Counted from the stretch's first letter, positions 36,227-44,059 are shown. The stretch is 64,000 bases of DNA from Acuticoccus kalidii (GCF_021556395.1 NZ_JAKGCS010000033.1:186001-250000), one strand, 5' to 3'. The notes: a model not told the origin generated them from the letters alone. A program made the numbers and translations.

Positions 36227-36861
36227 TGGAAACCATCCTTTGCGTCGTCGTCGGGCTGTTCTTCGCGGCGAGCATCTATCTGATGCTCTCGCCGCACCTC
36301 ATTCGAATTCTTCTGGGCGTTGCGATCTTCGGCAATGCCGTGAACCTTTTGATCTTCACCTCCGGCCGGCTGACGGCGGCGGTGCCGCCCGTCCTGTCCG
36401 ATCACGGTCCGCCGACATTGCAGACCGTCGAAGGGGAACGGGTGATCGGGATGACCGACGGTGGACCCGTCGCGGGGCACGGCGCGCCGGTGGTGGCCGA
36501 TGGTGCGCCGGGCGTGGCCGATAGTACGCAGGCCGCGGCCGACGCCGTGACCCCCGCGACGCAAGTGGCCGCTGACGCCGCAGCGCATACGGGGGCCGCG
36601 GCGAACGCGGCGGCCGATGCCGCGGCGCACACGGCGAACGCGGCCGCCAACGCCTCCAGCGCGGCCCTCGACGCGGCTCTCTCGGTCACGGCGAACCCGT
36701 TGCCGCAGGCGCTCATCCTCACCGCGATCGTGATCTCCTTCTCGATCTTCGCCTTCCTGCTGGTGCTGACCTTCCGCGCCTACCAGTCGCTCGAAACCGA
36801 CAATGTCGACGACATGCGCCTCGCGGAGCCGTCGCCCACCGTGCCGCCGCTCGGCTACTGA
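36226..36861 (+). CDS. mrpC: Na+/H+ antiporter subunit C with long Ala-rich insertion
   Basis: A 211-residue NuoK-like subunit, almost twice the usual 110-125. Helix 1 (residues 3-22), helix 2 (25-46, [14 protein letters not shown]) and helix 3 (158-183, [20 protein letters not shown]) are canonical. Between them, residues about 58-156 hold an insertion rich in Ala, Asp, Thr and Asn, lacking aromatic residues, with a 14-residue repeat centred on AADAAAHT (Asp117 and Asp131). The usual direct link from the PPV motif to NPLPQAL is interrupted with the frame intact. Homology to NuoK would put the inserted loop in the periplasm. Gene function in the antiporter is otherwise clear. Confidence 0.93.
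   Translation: METILCVVVGLFFAASIYLMLSPHLIRILLGVAIFGNAVNLLIFTSGRLTAAVPPVLSDHGPPTLQTVEGERVIGMTDGGPVAGHGAPVVADGAPGVADSTQAAADAVTPATQVAADAAAHTGAAANAAADAAAHTANAAANASSAALDAALSVTANPLPQALILTAIVISFSIFAFLLVLTFRAYQSLETDNVDDMRLAEPSPTVPPLGY
36574..36657 (+). repeat. 42-bp tandem duplication within mrpC
   Basis: Bases 36574-36615 and 36616-36657 encode two related 14-residue units beginning D-A-A-A-H-T (Asp117 and Asp131 of MrpC). The copies differ at many third positions and some codons, so the duplication is not recent. Confidence 0.6.
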
Positions 36862-36869
36862 GGACCAGA

Positions 36870-38501
36870 ATGCCGCATCGTCTCTTGCCGGTTCTTCTGG
36901 CGCTCTTCATCCCAAGCCTCGCCGTCGCCGCTCCCTCGGGTGGCGAGGTCGACCGGTCGGTCGCCATGTTCGAGGGCGCGACAGGCCTCATTCCCTGGCT
37001 CGTCGTCTTGCCGATCCTAATGCCGCTGATCGGGGCGGGGCTTTCGCTCACGGTTCGCTCGCGCAGCAGTGTCCAGCATCGGATCGCGTTCGTCGCGCTC
37101 CTCTTCGGCGCGATCGCCGCGCTCGCCTTGTTCCTTCAAGTCTCGGCCAATGGCCCGCTGACGATGGTGGCGGGCAACTGGTTGCCGCCCTTCGGCATCG
37201 TGATGGCGGTCGACCCGTTCGGCGCGCTTCTCGTCCTCGTGACGGCGCTCGTCGGCCTCGCCGGCCTTGCTTATGCCCGGGGCGACGTCGACGAGGCGGG
37301 GACGCACTTCGGCTTCTACACCTTCTACTGCCTGCTTATCGCGGGTGTGACGGGCGCCTTCTCCACCGGGGATATCTTCAACCTTTATGTCTGGTTTGAA
37401 GTCTTCCTGGTGTCGTCGTTCGGGCTGATCGTCCTCGGCGGCCGGCGCGTCCAGTTGGACGGCGCGGTCAAATACGGCGTCCTCAACCTCATCGCGACGA
37501 CGATCTTCCTGATCGCGGTCGGCGTCCTCTACGGCTTCACCGGCACGCTCAACATGGCCGACATCCACCTCGTGGTGGCCGAGCTCGACGGCGCGCCGAT
37601 CGTCACCGTGGGGGCGATGTTCGTGATGGCCTTCGCCATGAAGGCGGCGGCGATCCCGCTGCATTTCTGGCTGCCGGCCTCCTATCACACGCCCAAGGTG
37701 ATCGTGTCGGCGCTGTTCGCCGGTCTTTTGACGAAGGTGGGCATCTACTCGCTGATGCGGGTGATGATCATGCTCTTCGCCGACCAGGGCTCGATGTTCA
37801 TTCCGATCATCGGTTGGCTCGGGGTGATCACGGCGATCTTCGGTGCGGTCGGCGCGCTCGCGCAGGTCGATCTGAAGCGCATGGCGGCCTTCCTGGTGGT
37901 CTCCGGCGTCGGCGTGATGCTGATCGGGCTCGGTTACGGGACGGAGGCGGGCCTTACCGGCGCGATCGTCTACGCCGTCCACTCGATCCTTGCGATGACC
38001 GCGATCTTCCTGGTGCTCGGCTATGCGCAGCGTCTGTCGGGCGTGACGCATCTGACGACGGGCACCAACCTATATGCCGTCCACGGGCTCGCGGCGACGC
38101 TCTTCCTGGTGTTCGGCTTCGCCGCCGCCGGGCTGCCGCCCTTTTCGGGCTTCTGGCCGAAATTGATGCTGGTGGAGGCGGGTTATCAGACCGGCGACGT
38201 GTTCGGGATCGCCGGGATCGTCGGTATCATCCTGTCCGGCCTCTTCACGACGATCGCGATCGGGCGGGCCTGGGTGCTCGTCTATCTGCGTCCGCCGCAG
38301 GAGGACGGGGTGCCCGATCCCGAGCCGACGCTGGAGCCGGGAGCGTCCACGAGGCCCTTCGCCCTCGCACTGGTCGCGCTGGCGGCGCTCATCGTCGCGA
38401 TGGGTCTCTTCCCGAGCACGGTGATCGATGCGGCGCGCTCCGGTGCGCAGGGGCTTCTCGATCCTGCCGCGTATCTCGAACGCGTCCTGAAGGTGGAGTG
38501 A
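36870..38501 (+). CDS. mrpD: Na+/H+ antiporter subunit D
   Basis: A 543-residue NuoM/N-like subunit, preceded by an unusual N-terminal hydrophobic segment (LLPVLLALFIPSLAVAAPSG) that looks like a signal peptide before the first core helix. Core motifs: LYVWFEVFLVSSFGLIVLGG, MKAAAIPLHFWLPASYHTPK, SALFAGLLTKVGIYSLMRV and AVHSILAMTAIFLVLGYAQ, including the Lys and Glu residues of the proton path. The gene begins 8 bp after mrpC and ends 4 bp before mrpE. Typical MrpD is about 490-510 residues; the extra length comes from the N-terminal leader. Confidence 0.93.
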   Translation: MPHRLLPVLLALFIPSLAVAAPSGGEVDRSVAMFEGATGLIPWLVVLPILMPLIGAGLSLTVRSRSSVQHRIAFVALLFGAIAALALFLQVSANGPLTMVAGNWLPPFGIVMAVDPFGALLVLVTALVGLAGLAYARGDVDEAGTHFGFYTFYCLLIAGVTGAFSTGDIFNLYVWFEVFLVSSFGLIVLGGRRVQLDGAVKYGVLNLIATTIFLIAVGVLYGFTGTLNMADIHLVVAELDGAPIVTVGAMFVMAFAMKAAAIPLHFWLPASYHTPKVIVSALFAGLLTKVGIYSLMRVMIMLFADQGSMFIPIIGWLGVITAIFGAVGALAQVDLKRMAAFLVVSGVGVMLIGLGYGTEAGLTGAIVYAVHSILAMTAIFLVLGYAQRLSGVTHLTTGTNLYAVHGLAATLFLVFGFAAAGLPPFSGFWPKLMLVEAGYQTGDVFGIAGIVGIILSGLFTTIAIGRAWVLVYLRPPQEDGVPDPEPTLEPGASTRPFALALVALAALIVAMGLFPSTVIDAARSGAQGLLDPAAYLERVLKVE

Positions 38502-38505
38502 TCCG

Positions 38506-38982
38506 ATGGCCATCATCCTCGTCAACATCCTCCTTGCGATCGCATGGGCGGCGGTCAGCGGCTCCTTCTCGGTGGTGCAACTCCTGTTCGGCTTCGTCCT
38601 CGGCGGCGCGGCCCTGTGGCTCATCCGCGAGCAGATCGGCGGCGTCCGCCACTTTCGCGGCGCCTGGAACGCGCTGAAACTTGGCGTCATATTTATTATT
38701 GAGCTGATCAAGTCTTCGATCCACGTGGCCATCTTGGTGTTGTCGCCGTGGCGCCAGCTTCAACCGGCGATTATTGCCTATCCGCTGACGGTGGAGAGCG
38801 ACGCCGAGATCACGCTGCTTGCCAATCTCATCACGCTGACACCGGGCACGTTGTCGATCGACGTCTCCGACGATCGTCGAACGCTCTACGTCCATGCGAT
38901 CGATGCTCCGAACCCGACGGAGGTGATCGAGGACATCAAAACCGGCTTCGAGGAGCTTATCTTGAGGGTCTTCAACCCATGA
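38506..38982 (+). CDS. mrpE: Na+/H+ antiporter subunit E
   Basis: A 158-residue subunit with two N-terminal membrane segments, the FGFVLGGAALWLI helix, then LIKSSIHVAILVLSPWRQLQPAI and a soluble C-terminal domain with LLANLITLTPGTLSIDVSDD and LYVHAID, all typical of MrpE/MnhE. Its last bases overlap the mrpF start by 4 (ATGA). Confidence 0.94.
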   Translation: MAIILVNILLAIAWAAVSGSFSVVQLLFGFVLGGAALWLIREQIGGVRHFRGAWNALKLGVIFIIELIKSSIHVAILVLSPWRQLQPAIIAYPLTVESDAEITLLANLITLTPGTLSIDVSDDRRTLYVHAIDAPNPTEVIEDIKTGFEELILRVFNP

Positions 38983-39302
38983 CCGGCGCCGATTTCCTAA
39001 CCGTTTGTTTGATCATCTCGTTCGCGATGCTGTCGGCCGCGTTCGTTTTGATCATCGTGCGAATCGTCCGGGGCCCGACCTTGCCCGATCGGATCCTCGC
39101 ACTGGATCTTTTGGTGTCGTGTGCGGTGAGTTACATCGCCGCATTCGGTATTCGGACGGGTTTCTCCATTTACGTCGATATCGCCATCGCTCTCGGTATT
39201 GTCGGATTTCTTTCGACGATTGCGCTCGCACGGTTCGTGTTGCGGCGCGGCGAGTTGTCACTAGACGACGGTAGTACGAAGAAGGATATCAGCGATGCCT
39301 GA
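38979..39302 (+). CDS. mrpF: Na+/H+ antiporter subunit F
   Basis: A 107-residue protein with three helices and the signature VRIVRGPTLPDRILALDLL after the first helix, as in MrpF/PhaF. The ATG at 38979 overlaps the mrpE stop. Its stop overlaps the mrpG start by 8 bases. Confidence 0.93.
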   Translation: MTGADFLTVCLIISFAMLSAAFVLIIVRIVRGPTLPDRILALDLLVSCAVSYIAAFGIRTGFSIYVDIAIALGIVGFLSTIALARFVLRRGELSLDDGSTKKDISDA

Positions 39303-39633
39303 GTGGGCTCTATACACGACCGGTGTGTTGGCTGTTATCGGCTCGTTTTTGGTTCTCGCCGCGGCGATCGGCGTGCTCCGTCTCAATGACCTCTACATGC
39401 GGATGCATGCGGCCAGCAAATCCGGCACTTTGGGTTCCGGCCTGCTGCTGATCGCGCTGGCCGTGTATTCGCAGCAAAGTGAAGTTGTGTTGCGGGCGCT
39501 GGCCGGCGTCGCTTTCTTCATGCTGACGACGCCGATATCGGCCCATCTCTTGGCCCGCGCGTCGTACACGGTCGGCTACCGGCCGTGCGATCTCACGAAG
39601 CATGACGCTCTGTCGCACCGCACGGAATCGTGA
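39295..39633 (+). CDS. mrpG: Na+/H+ antiporter subunit G
   Basis: A 112-residue last subunit of the operon with three helices and the motif GVLRLNDLYMRMHAASKSGTLG, the family signature (L-P-D-x-Y-x-R-M-H-A-A-x-K), followed by LTTPISAHLLARASY. It completes the set A to G. No clear rho-independent terminator follows. Confidence 0.93.
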   Translation: MPEWALYTTGVLAVIGSFLVLAAAIGVLRLNDLYMRMHAASKSGTLGSGLLLIALAVYSQQSEVVLRALAGVAFFMLTTPISAHLLARASYTVGYRPCDLTKHDALSHRTES

Positions 39634-40056
39634 GAGTGTTCTATCGGTCCGCTTTTTTCGGCAGTGATTCGACTGTTCAGTAAGAAAACCCGCCAAATTT
39701 TGCGGCATACGGATCACTGAGCTGACCGATTTGAACCAATTCTTCGACCCAAACGTGTCCGCGAATTCATGTCACAGGCGCGTGCCAGCGATGCTTTGAT
39801 GCATACATAGGCGCAACGCCTAGTCTCTGGCCGGTGGTGGATCTTAGCATCTGTGGCTAAATTGGGACCGCGCTAGAGAAGCTGCTAATCGGTTTTCTTG
39901 CTCAATTGTGAATTTACGGATGGTGTCGGGAAAACTTGCCATGTGATCTTGCAGACGACATGCCACTCTAATAGATGGTATGTGGTCTGAACGAGAGCGC
40001 CGCGCGAGACCGATAATGGACACGCAGTGGCGCTCATTTACAAGAATGAGTGACAA
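39634..40056. promoter_or_regulatory. AT-richer intergenic region upstream of mucR
   Basis: About 420 bp with no supportable gene. It is visibly poorer in G+C than its surroundings and contains many A/T runs and T-A steps (for example around 39840-40000). MucR/Ros proteins are known to bind such AT-rich targets and to repress their own promoters, so autoregulation is a reasonable inference. I could not assign a specific promoter. Confidence 0.4.
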
Positions 40057-40503
40057 ATGTCGGAACCGTTACAAGACTCTAATCTTATCGATCTCGCAGC
40101 AGAGATCGTTTCGGCGTATGTGAGCAACAATTCGGTCGCGTCGCATGACCTGCCGAATCTGATCTCCGACGTGTATGCGGCCCTCCAGAAGACCAATGGT
40201 GGTGAGCCCGAGCCCGAGCCCGAGCCCCTGAAGCCCGCCGTTTCGATCAAGAAATCGATCACGCCCGATTATCTGATCTGCCTGGAAGACGGTAAGAAGT
40301 TCAAGTCGCTGAAGCGTCACCTGCGCACGCATTACAACCTGTCGCCCGAAGAATATCGCGAGCGCTGGAATCTCCCGAACGACTACCCGATGGTCGCGCC
40401 GAACTATGCGGCCGCGCGCTCCGAGCTTGCCAAGCGCATGGGTCTCGGCCAGCAGCGCAAGAAGCCGACCCGCGCCTCGCGCAGCAAGGCCGCCGCGTCC
40501 TAA
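40057..40503 (+). CDS. mucR: MucR/Ros family transcriptional regulator
   Basis: A 148-residue zinc-finger repressor. The N-terminal oligomerisation part (about residues 8-48, LIDLAAEIVSAYVSNNSVAS) is followed by a Pro-Glu linker and the DNA-binding domain with SITPDYLICLEDGKKFKSLK and RHLRTHYNLSPEEYRERWNL. The zinc ligands are Cys75, Asp78, His88 and His92: the second cysteine of Ros is replaced by Asp, as in Brucella MucR and Mesorhizobium Ml proteins. It is a nucleoid-associated global regulator of exopolysaccharide, motility and surface genes. It follows the Mrp operon after a 423-bp gap. Confidence 0.95.
   Translation: MSEPLQDSNLIDLAAEIVSAYVSNNSVASHDLPNLISDVYAALQKTNGGEPEPEPEPLKPAVSIKKSITPDYLICLEDGKKFKSLKRHLRTHYNLSPEEYRERWNLPNDYPMVAPNYAAARSELAKRMGLGQQRKKPTRASRSKAAAS
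40204..40227 (+). repeat. (GAGCCC)4 hexanucleotide repeat in mucR
   Basis: Four perfect tandem copies of GAGCCC encode the EPEPEPEP linker between the oligomerisation and zinc-finger parts of MucR. Copy-number changes would keep the frame and alter linker length by two residues per unit. Confidence 0.9.
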
Positions 40504-40713
40504 GACCGGCCGGGCCGCTCGGGCGGCCGTCACCCACCTTGGTGGGGTAGGGATCGAGCGTCCTGTGCGCCGCGGTCCATGCGAGACGATGTGCGGTGTC
40601 GCCGCCCGGTGGCACTGTGGTTGAGCCGTACGCCCGTCGCCTGGCCATCCGCCGGGCGCGGCGCGTATCTGTCGGACCGGCGCGCGCGATGACCGTTGCC
40701 GGACGCGCCGACA

Positions 40714-40989
40714 TCATCCGGCGGAAGGGGCGATCATTCCCTTCCGCCGCAATGCGGTTTCCGCCTCCCGCAACGCCCGCGCAAGCGCGAGATGGCGCGT
40801 CAGATCATACGTCCAGTGCCCACAGCGCGCGCGCGCCCGTTCGCGCCGCAGGGCGCCCCTCAGCTTCGCGACAGCGACACACGGTTCCGGCGCGCCCGCT
40901 TCACTGCGCCCCGATGGCGCAGAATCACGCCGGATGGCGGTCTGGACAATTCCAAATTGTAGAGATTTGTGCGGCTCTGCGACGAGCAT
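40714..40989 (-). CDS. Possible small hypothetical protein
   Basis: A 91-residue frame starting MLVAEPHKSLQFGIVQTAIR and ending with a helical, Arg- and Ala-rich segment (HWTYDLTRHLALARALREAE). In its favour: AGGGGAAAGCC lies just before the ATG at 40989, and the C-terminal half looks like a plausible amphipathic helix. Against: the middle part is low-complexity Ala/Arg, as expected of random GC-rich frames, and I recognise no family. The frame is open further upstream to a GTG at 41043. It would be divergent from the DnaA-domain-IV gene and share its AT-rich promoter region. Confidence 0.35.
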   Translation of the reverse strand: MLVAEPHKSLQFGIVQTAIRRDSAPSGRSEAGAPEPCVAVAKLRGALRRERARARCGHWTYDLTRHLALARALREAETALRRKGMIAPSAG

Positions 40990-41042
40990 CGGCTTTCCCC
41001 TGAGCGTTGCGTTGACCCAGAGGATAAAAGTCGCCTTCGGCA

Positions 41043-41135
41043 CGGGGATAAGCGCCGCAAAAAATGGCGGATTTATTCGGATTTGCTAAATTTCGAAAGC
41101 AATAGTTAATGTCTCTTTCTGAAAAGTTATCCCCG
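41043..41135. promoter_or_regulatory. Inverted pair of TTATCCCCG (DnaA-box-like) sites
   Basis: CGGGGATAA at 41043-41051 and its exact reverse complement TTATCCCCG at 41127-41135 flank 75 bp of AT-rich DNA, about 80 bp upstream of a gene encoding a DnaA-domain-IV protein. The 9-mer differs at two positions from the DnaA box TTATCCACA. Binding by DnaA or by the downstream protein is a hypothesis. Confidence 0.45.
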
Positions 41136-41215
41136 CTTTCGCGACCAACTTTAGATTGCATTTGCTGGCCGGGAAAATGGCCCGCCTTCGAGGAACGAGG
41201 CGAGGGGCTGAGGGA

Positions 41216-41608
41216 ATGCAGACGAACGGGATCGCGGTTCTGGATGCCAAACCGCTAAACTACCCACGACAAACGATTGATCGGCGCACGATCCGCCGGA
41301 TGATCGAGGTCACGGTCGCCGCGGCGCTCAATCTTCCGGTCGAGGAGCTCGGCGCCAAGACGCGCCGCACCGCGCCGGTGGCCTTCGCGCGGCAGATCGC
41401 AATCTATTGCGCCCATGTGACGTTCGGCTGGTCGCTGACCGAGGCCGGCGCCATCTTCAGCCGGGACAGGACCACTGCGGCGCACGCCTGCCGCGTCGTC
41501 GAGGATCGGCGGGACGACGATGAGATCGATACCATCGTCCAGCGGGTCGAGGACGTCCTGTCGATGTGGCTCGCCACCATGGAAAGCTGCCAGCGGGGCG
41601 TCGAATGA
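41216..41608 (+). CDS. Orphan DnaA domain IV-like DNA-binding protein
   Basis: A 130-residue protein whose centre matches the DnaA C-terminal helix-turn-helix: TIRRMIEVTVAAALNLPVEE, RTAPVAFARQIAIYCAHVTF, GWSLTEAGAIFSRDRTTAAH. The DnaA signature has R-D-H-T-T-V-x-H; here it reads RDRTTAAHA. It lacks the AAA+ ATPase domain, so it cannot be the replication initiator but may bind DnaA boxes or related sites. The ATG at 41216 follows GAGGGGCTGAGGGA. Its stop overlaps the start of the DUF6456 gene by 4 bases (ATGA), so both are made together. Confidence 0.82.
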   Translation: MQTNGIAVLDAKPLNYPRQTIDRRTIRRMIEVTVAAALNLPVEELGAKTRRTAPVAFARQIAIYCAHVTFGWSLTEAGAIFSRDRTTAAHACRVVEDRRDDDEIDTIVQRVEDVLSMWLATMESCQRGVE

Positions 41609-42366
41609 GCACGAGCGAGGCGTTCGTCCGCGCCCTGCGCATCATCGGTGAGCGCGAGGTCGACATTTGCACGCTCGCGGCGGCGCGCGAGGGCGGTGTC
41701 GATGAGGGCGCAGTCGCCGCAATGGTGGGGGAGGGGCTCCTCATGCGGACTGGCGGCCGCGTGCGGCGGAGCGATGCGGGACGCGCCTATCTGCGCCGCG
41801 CGCTCGCCGGCGGCGGCGATGCGGGGTTTGCCGGACAGCACCGGGTGGTGGAGCCGCGCCGTGTGACGGCGGACGCCGAGCCGGTGGCGGTGAACGCGCT
41901 CGAGAGCCCGCTCGCTTGGCTCGCGACGCGTAAAGACGGGACCGGCGAGCCGATGATCACGCCGACCCAGTTCGAGGCCGGCCGCCGGCTTCATGCCGAC
42001 TATCTGCGCGGCCACCGGCAGGAGCGGGTGACACAGAGCTGGGATCCGTCAGGCGTTGCAGGCGAGGCGCCGCGTGACCGGCTTTCGGCGAGCGAGGCGG
42101 TTCTGGAATCCCGGCGGCGGGTGGAACATGCGCTCGGCCATGTCGGTCCGGGCCTTGCCGACATTCTCCTCGCCGTGTGCTGTCACGAGATGGGGCTGCA
42201 AGCGGTGGAAAAGCGCCACCGATGGCCGACCCGCAGCGCGAAGGTCGTCCTCCGGCTCGCGCTCGACCGGCTCGCGGCTCATTATGGGCTCGCCGCCTTC
42301 GCCAAGGGCCGTATGCGACAAGGCATCGTCCAATGGGGGACGGAGGATTTCAGGCCCACCGCCTGA
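41605..42366 (+). CDS. DUF6456 domain-containing protein
   Basis: A 253-residue protein of unknown function conserved in Alphaproteobacteria. An N-terminal part (residues 1-70) looks like a small winged-helix (ALRIIGEREVDICTLA ... SDAGRAYLRRAL); the C-terminal DUF6456 part has ESPLAWLATRKDGTGEPMIT, QFEAGRRLHADYLRGHRQER and ILLAVCCHEMGLQAVEKRHR, WPTRSAKVVLRLALDRLA. The last two segments resemble a helix-turn-helix with a preceding helix, so DNA binding is possible. It is translationally coupled to the DnaA-domain-IV protein. I do not know a function for the pair. Confidence 0.75.
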   Translation: MSTSEAFVRALRIIGEREVDICTLAAAREGGVDEGAVAAMVGEGLLMRTGGRVRRSDAGRAYLRRALAGGGDAGFAGQHRVVEPRRVTADAEPVAVNALESPLAWLATRKDGTGEPMITPTQFEAGRRLHADYLRGHRQERVTQSWDPSGVAGEAPRDRLSASEAVLESRRRVEHALGHVGPGLADILLAVCCHEMGLQAVEKRHRWPTRSAKVVLRLALDRLAAHYGLAAFAKGRMRQGIVQWGTEDFRPTA

Positions 42367-42541
42367 AACGCGCCCGAGGGGCCCGCCGCCCGAGTGGCGT
42401 CCGACGGCCCGCGCCGCGCATTGTCGGGGGGCGCATCGACGACGATGGACCGGAAAATTCCAGCGCGGGGCGATGTTTGTGCCTCGTGCGGATTTCATGA
42501 CGGCGCAAGCTGCTCTATCTCCAGCATCGAGAGGGAGCCAA

Positions 42542-42955
42542 ATGACCGACGCTGACGACATTGCCGAAGCCTTCGAGCTGATCGACGACTGGGAAGAGCG
42601 CTATCGCTATGTGATCGAGCTCGGACGGGAGCTGCCCGATTTTCCCGACGCGTTGAAGACCGACGCGACGAAGGTCGAGGGCTGCGTGTCGCAGGTGTGG
42701 CTGATGACGGGCGTCGAGACGGACGGTCTCGTCGTCAAAGGCGACAGCGACGCGATGATCGTGCGCGGCCTCGTCGCGATCCTGATCGCCTTTTATACCG
42801 GCCGCCGCGTCGAGGAGGTGCCGACGCTCGACGTCGAGGCGTTCCTGAGGCGTCTTCAGCTCGGCGAGCATCTCACCCCGCAGCGCTCCAACGGCCTCGC
42901 CTCGATGGTCAAGCGCATCCGCCAGGACGCGGCGCGCCTCGCCGCCGAGGCCTGA
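42542..42955 (+). CDS. sufE: SufE family Fe-S cluster assembly protein
   Basis: A 137-residue sulfur acceptor that stimulates cysteine desulfurase SufS. It has the fold signature LIDDWEERYRYVIELGRELP, KTDATKVEGCVSQVWLMTG with the sulfur-accepting cysteine, and FYTGRRVEEV and LGEHLTPQRSNGLASMVKRI at the C-terminus. The ATG at 42542 follows GAGAGGGAGCCAA. It is not next to other suf genes here. It converges on the FAD monooxygenase gene with only a 6-bp gap. The 175 bp upstream (42367-42541) has no gene. Confidence 0.94.
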   Translation: MTDADDIAEAFELIDDWEERYRYVIELGRELPDFPDALKTDATKVEGCVSQVWLMTGVETDGLVVKGDSDAMIVRGLVAILIAFYTGRRVEEVPTLDVEAFLRRLQLGEHLTPQRSNGLASMVKRIRQDAARLAAEA

Positions 42956-42961
42956 GCGGGG

Positions 42962-44059
42962 CTAGACCGCGCCGGGCGCCGGCGGCGCCCAGCGATAGAT
43001 CCAGTCGACCCGCGAGAGGATTCCCTCCGCGCCGAGCCGCCGCATCGCGAGATCGCGTGCCAGTGAGAGCGGAGCGGGAAGGTGGTAGATCCGCCCCTGG
43101 TTCACGGTCTGCGCCGCGAGGCGCCGCGTGCGGGGCTCCCGCGCCGCCTCATAGGCGGCGAGCGCCGTCTCGCCGACCCCGTGGGTGGTGATGGCGGCAC
43201 GCAGCACCGCCGCATCCTCGATCGCCATCGCGCCGCCTTGGGCGAGGAACGGCAGCATCGCGTGCGCCGCATCGCCGATGAAGGCGACCTTGCCGGCGCG
43301 ATAGATGTGGCGCTGCCGCACGCTCATCGGCCAGGCCATCCAGTCCGTAACGTCGCGCAGATGGGCGCCGCTGCGGGTCTTTGCGAGCGCGTCCGGTCCG
43401 CGCTGGCGCTCATGCGCGACGAGGACGCAATTGTCGTTCTCCGTGCTCAGCGCGTAGCGAACCACATGGTGGTCGTCGGCGAGGACGAGCTCGGTCTCGT
43501 TGCCGGGCCGCGTCCGGCCCTTGCCGCGCCAGGCGATCCACCCGGTCGGTCGCGCCGTGTCGCCGACGAGGCTTTCGCGCAGCGCCGAGTTGACCCCGTC
43601 GGCGGCGACGATCAGCGCCGCGGGCGTATCGATGCCGTCGACGCGCCATCCGTCGCCATCGGCCGCCAGTCGGGTCGAACGCCAATCATAGCGGATCGTG
43701 ATCGACGGGCGCGCCGCGGCCTCGGCGAGGAGCGCGCCGTGGAGGGGAGCGCGCGCGGCGGTGAGATAGGGCGCGCCATAGCGGGCCTCCATCGTCGAGC
43801 GGTAGTCGAGGAGGGAGAGGGGGCGAGGGCTGCCGGCGGCGCGCACGCAAAGGCCGTCCGGCCGGTTCGCGGCGGCGGCGACGCGGTCCGCCGCGCCGAT
43901 CGCCTGCAAGGCCTTCATCGCATTCGGGGCGAGCTGGATCCCTGCGCCGGAATTGGCGGCCTCCGCGGCGCGCCGCTCCAAGACGAGGATCTCGTCGAGA
44001 TCGCTGAGCGCCAGAGCGGCGGACAGTCCAGCGATGCCCGCGCCGACGACGATGATCAT
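42962..44059 (-). CDS. FAD-dependent aromatic monooxygenase (UbiH/salicylate hydroxylase-like)
   Basis: A 365-residue class A flavoprotein monooxygenase. MIIVVGAGIAGLSAALALSD is the FAD dinucleotide-binding loop (GAGIAG), LIVAADGVNSALRESL the DG motif that binds FAD and NAD(P)H, and IGDAAHAMLPFLAQGGAMAI the GD motif with ED following. Family members hydroxylate salicylate, 3-hydroxybenzoate or ubiquinone precursors. At 365 residues it is rather short. It is third on the minus strand behind ETF-QO and a zinc-finger gene; co-transcription is possible although 124 bp separate it from the latter. The substrate is unknown. Confidence 0.85.
   Translation of the reverse strand: MIIVVGAGIAGLSAALALSDLDEILVLERRAAEAANSGAGIQLAPNAMKALQAIGAADRVAAAANRPDGLCVRAAGSPRPLSLLDYRSTMEARYGAPYLTAARAPLHGALLAEAAARPSITIRYDWRSTRLAADGDGWRVDGIDTPAALIVAADGVNSALRESLVGDTARPTGWIAWRGKGRTRPGNETELVLADDHHVVRYALSTENDNCVLVAHERQRGPDALAKTRSGAHLRDVTDWMAWPMSVRQRHIYRAGKVAFIGDAAHAMLPFLAQGGAMAIEDAAVLRAAITTHGVGETALAAYEAAREPRTRRLAAQTVNQGRIYHLPAPLSLARDLAMRRLGAEGILSRVDWIYRWAPPAPGAV

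Larger units (their letters stand above)
40504..41215. other. Long intergenic region between mucR and the DnaA-domain-IV gene
   Basis: About 700 bp. The first part (40510-40550) has short GC hairpins after mucR (GGCCGC/GCGGCC and ACCCACC/GGTGGGG) that may end its transcript. A small minus-strand reading frame (40714-40989) is possible and is listed separately. From about 41040 to 41215 the sequence turns AT-rich and carries an inverted pair of TTATCCCCG 9-mers, listed separately. No tRNA or other RNA gene was recognised. Confidence 0.5.
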
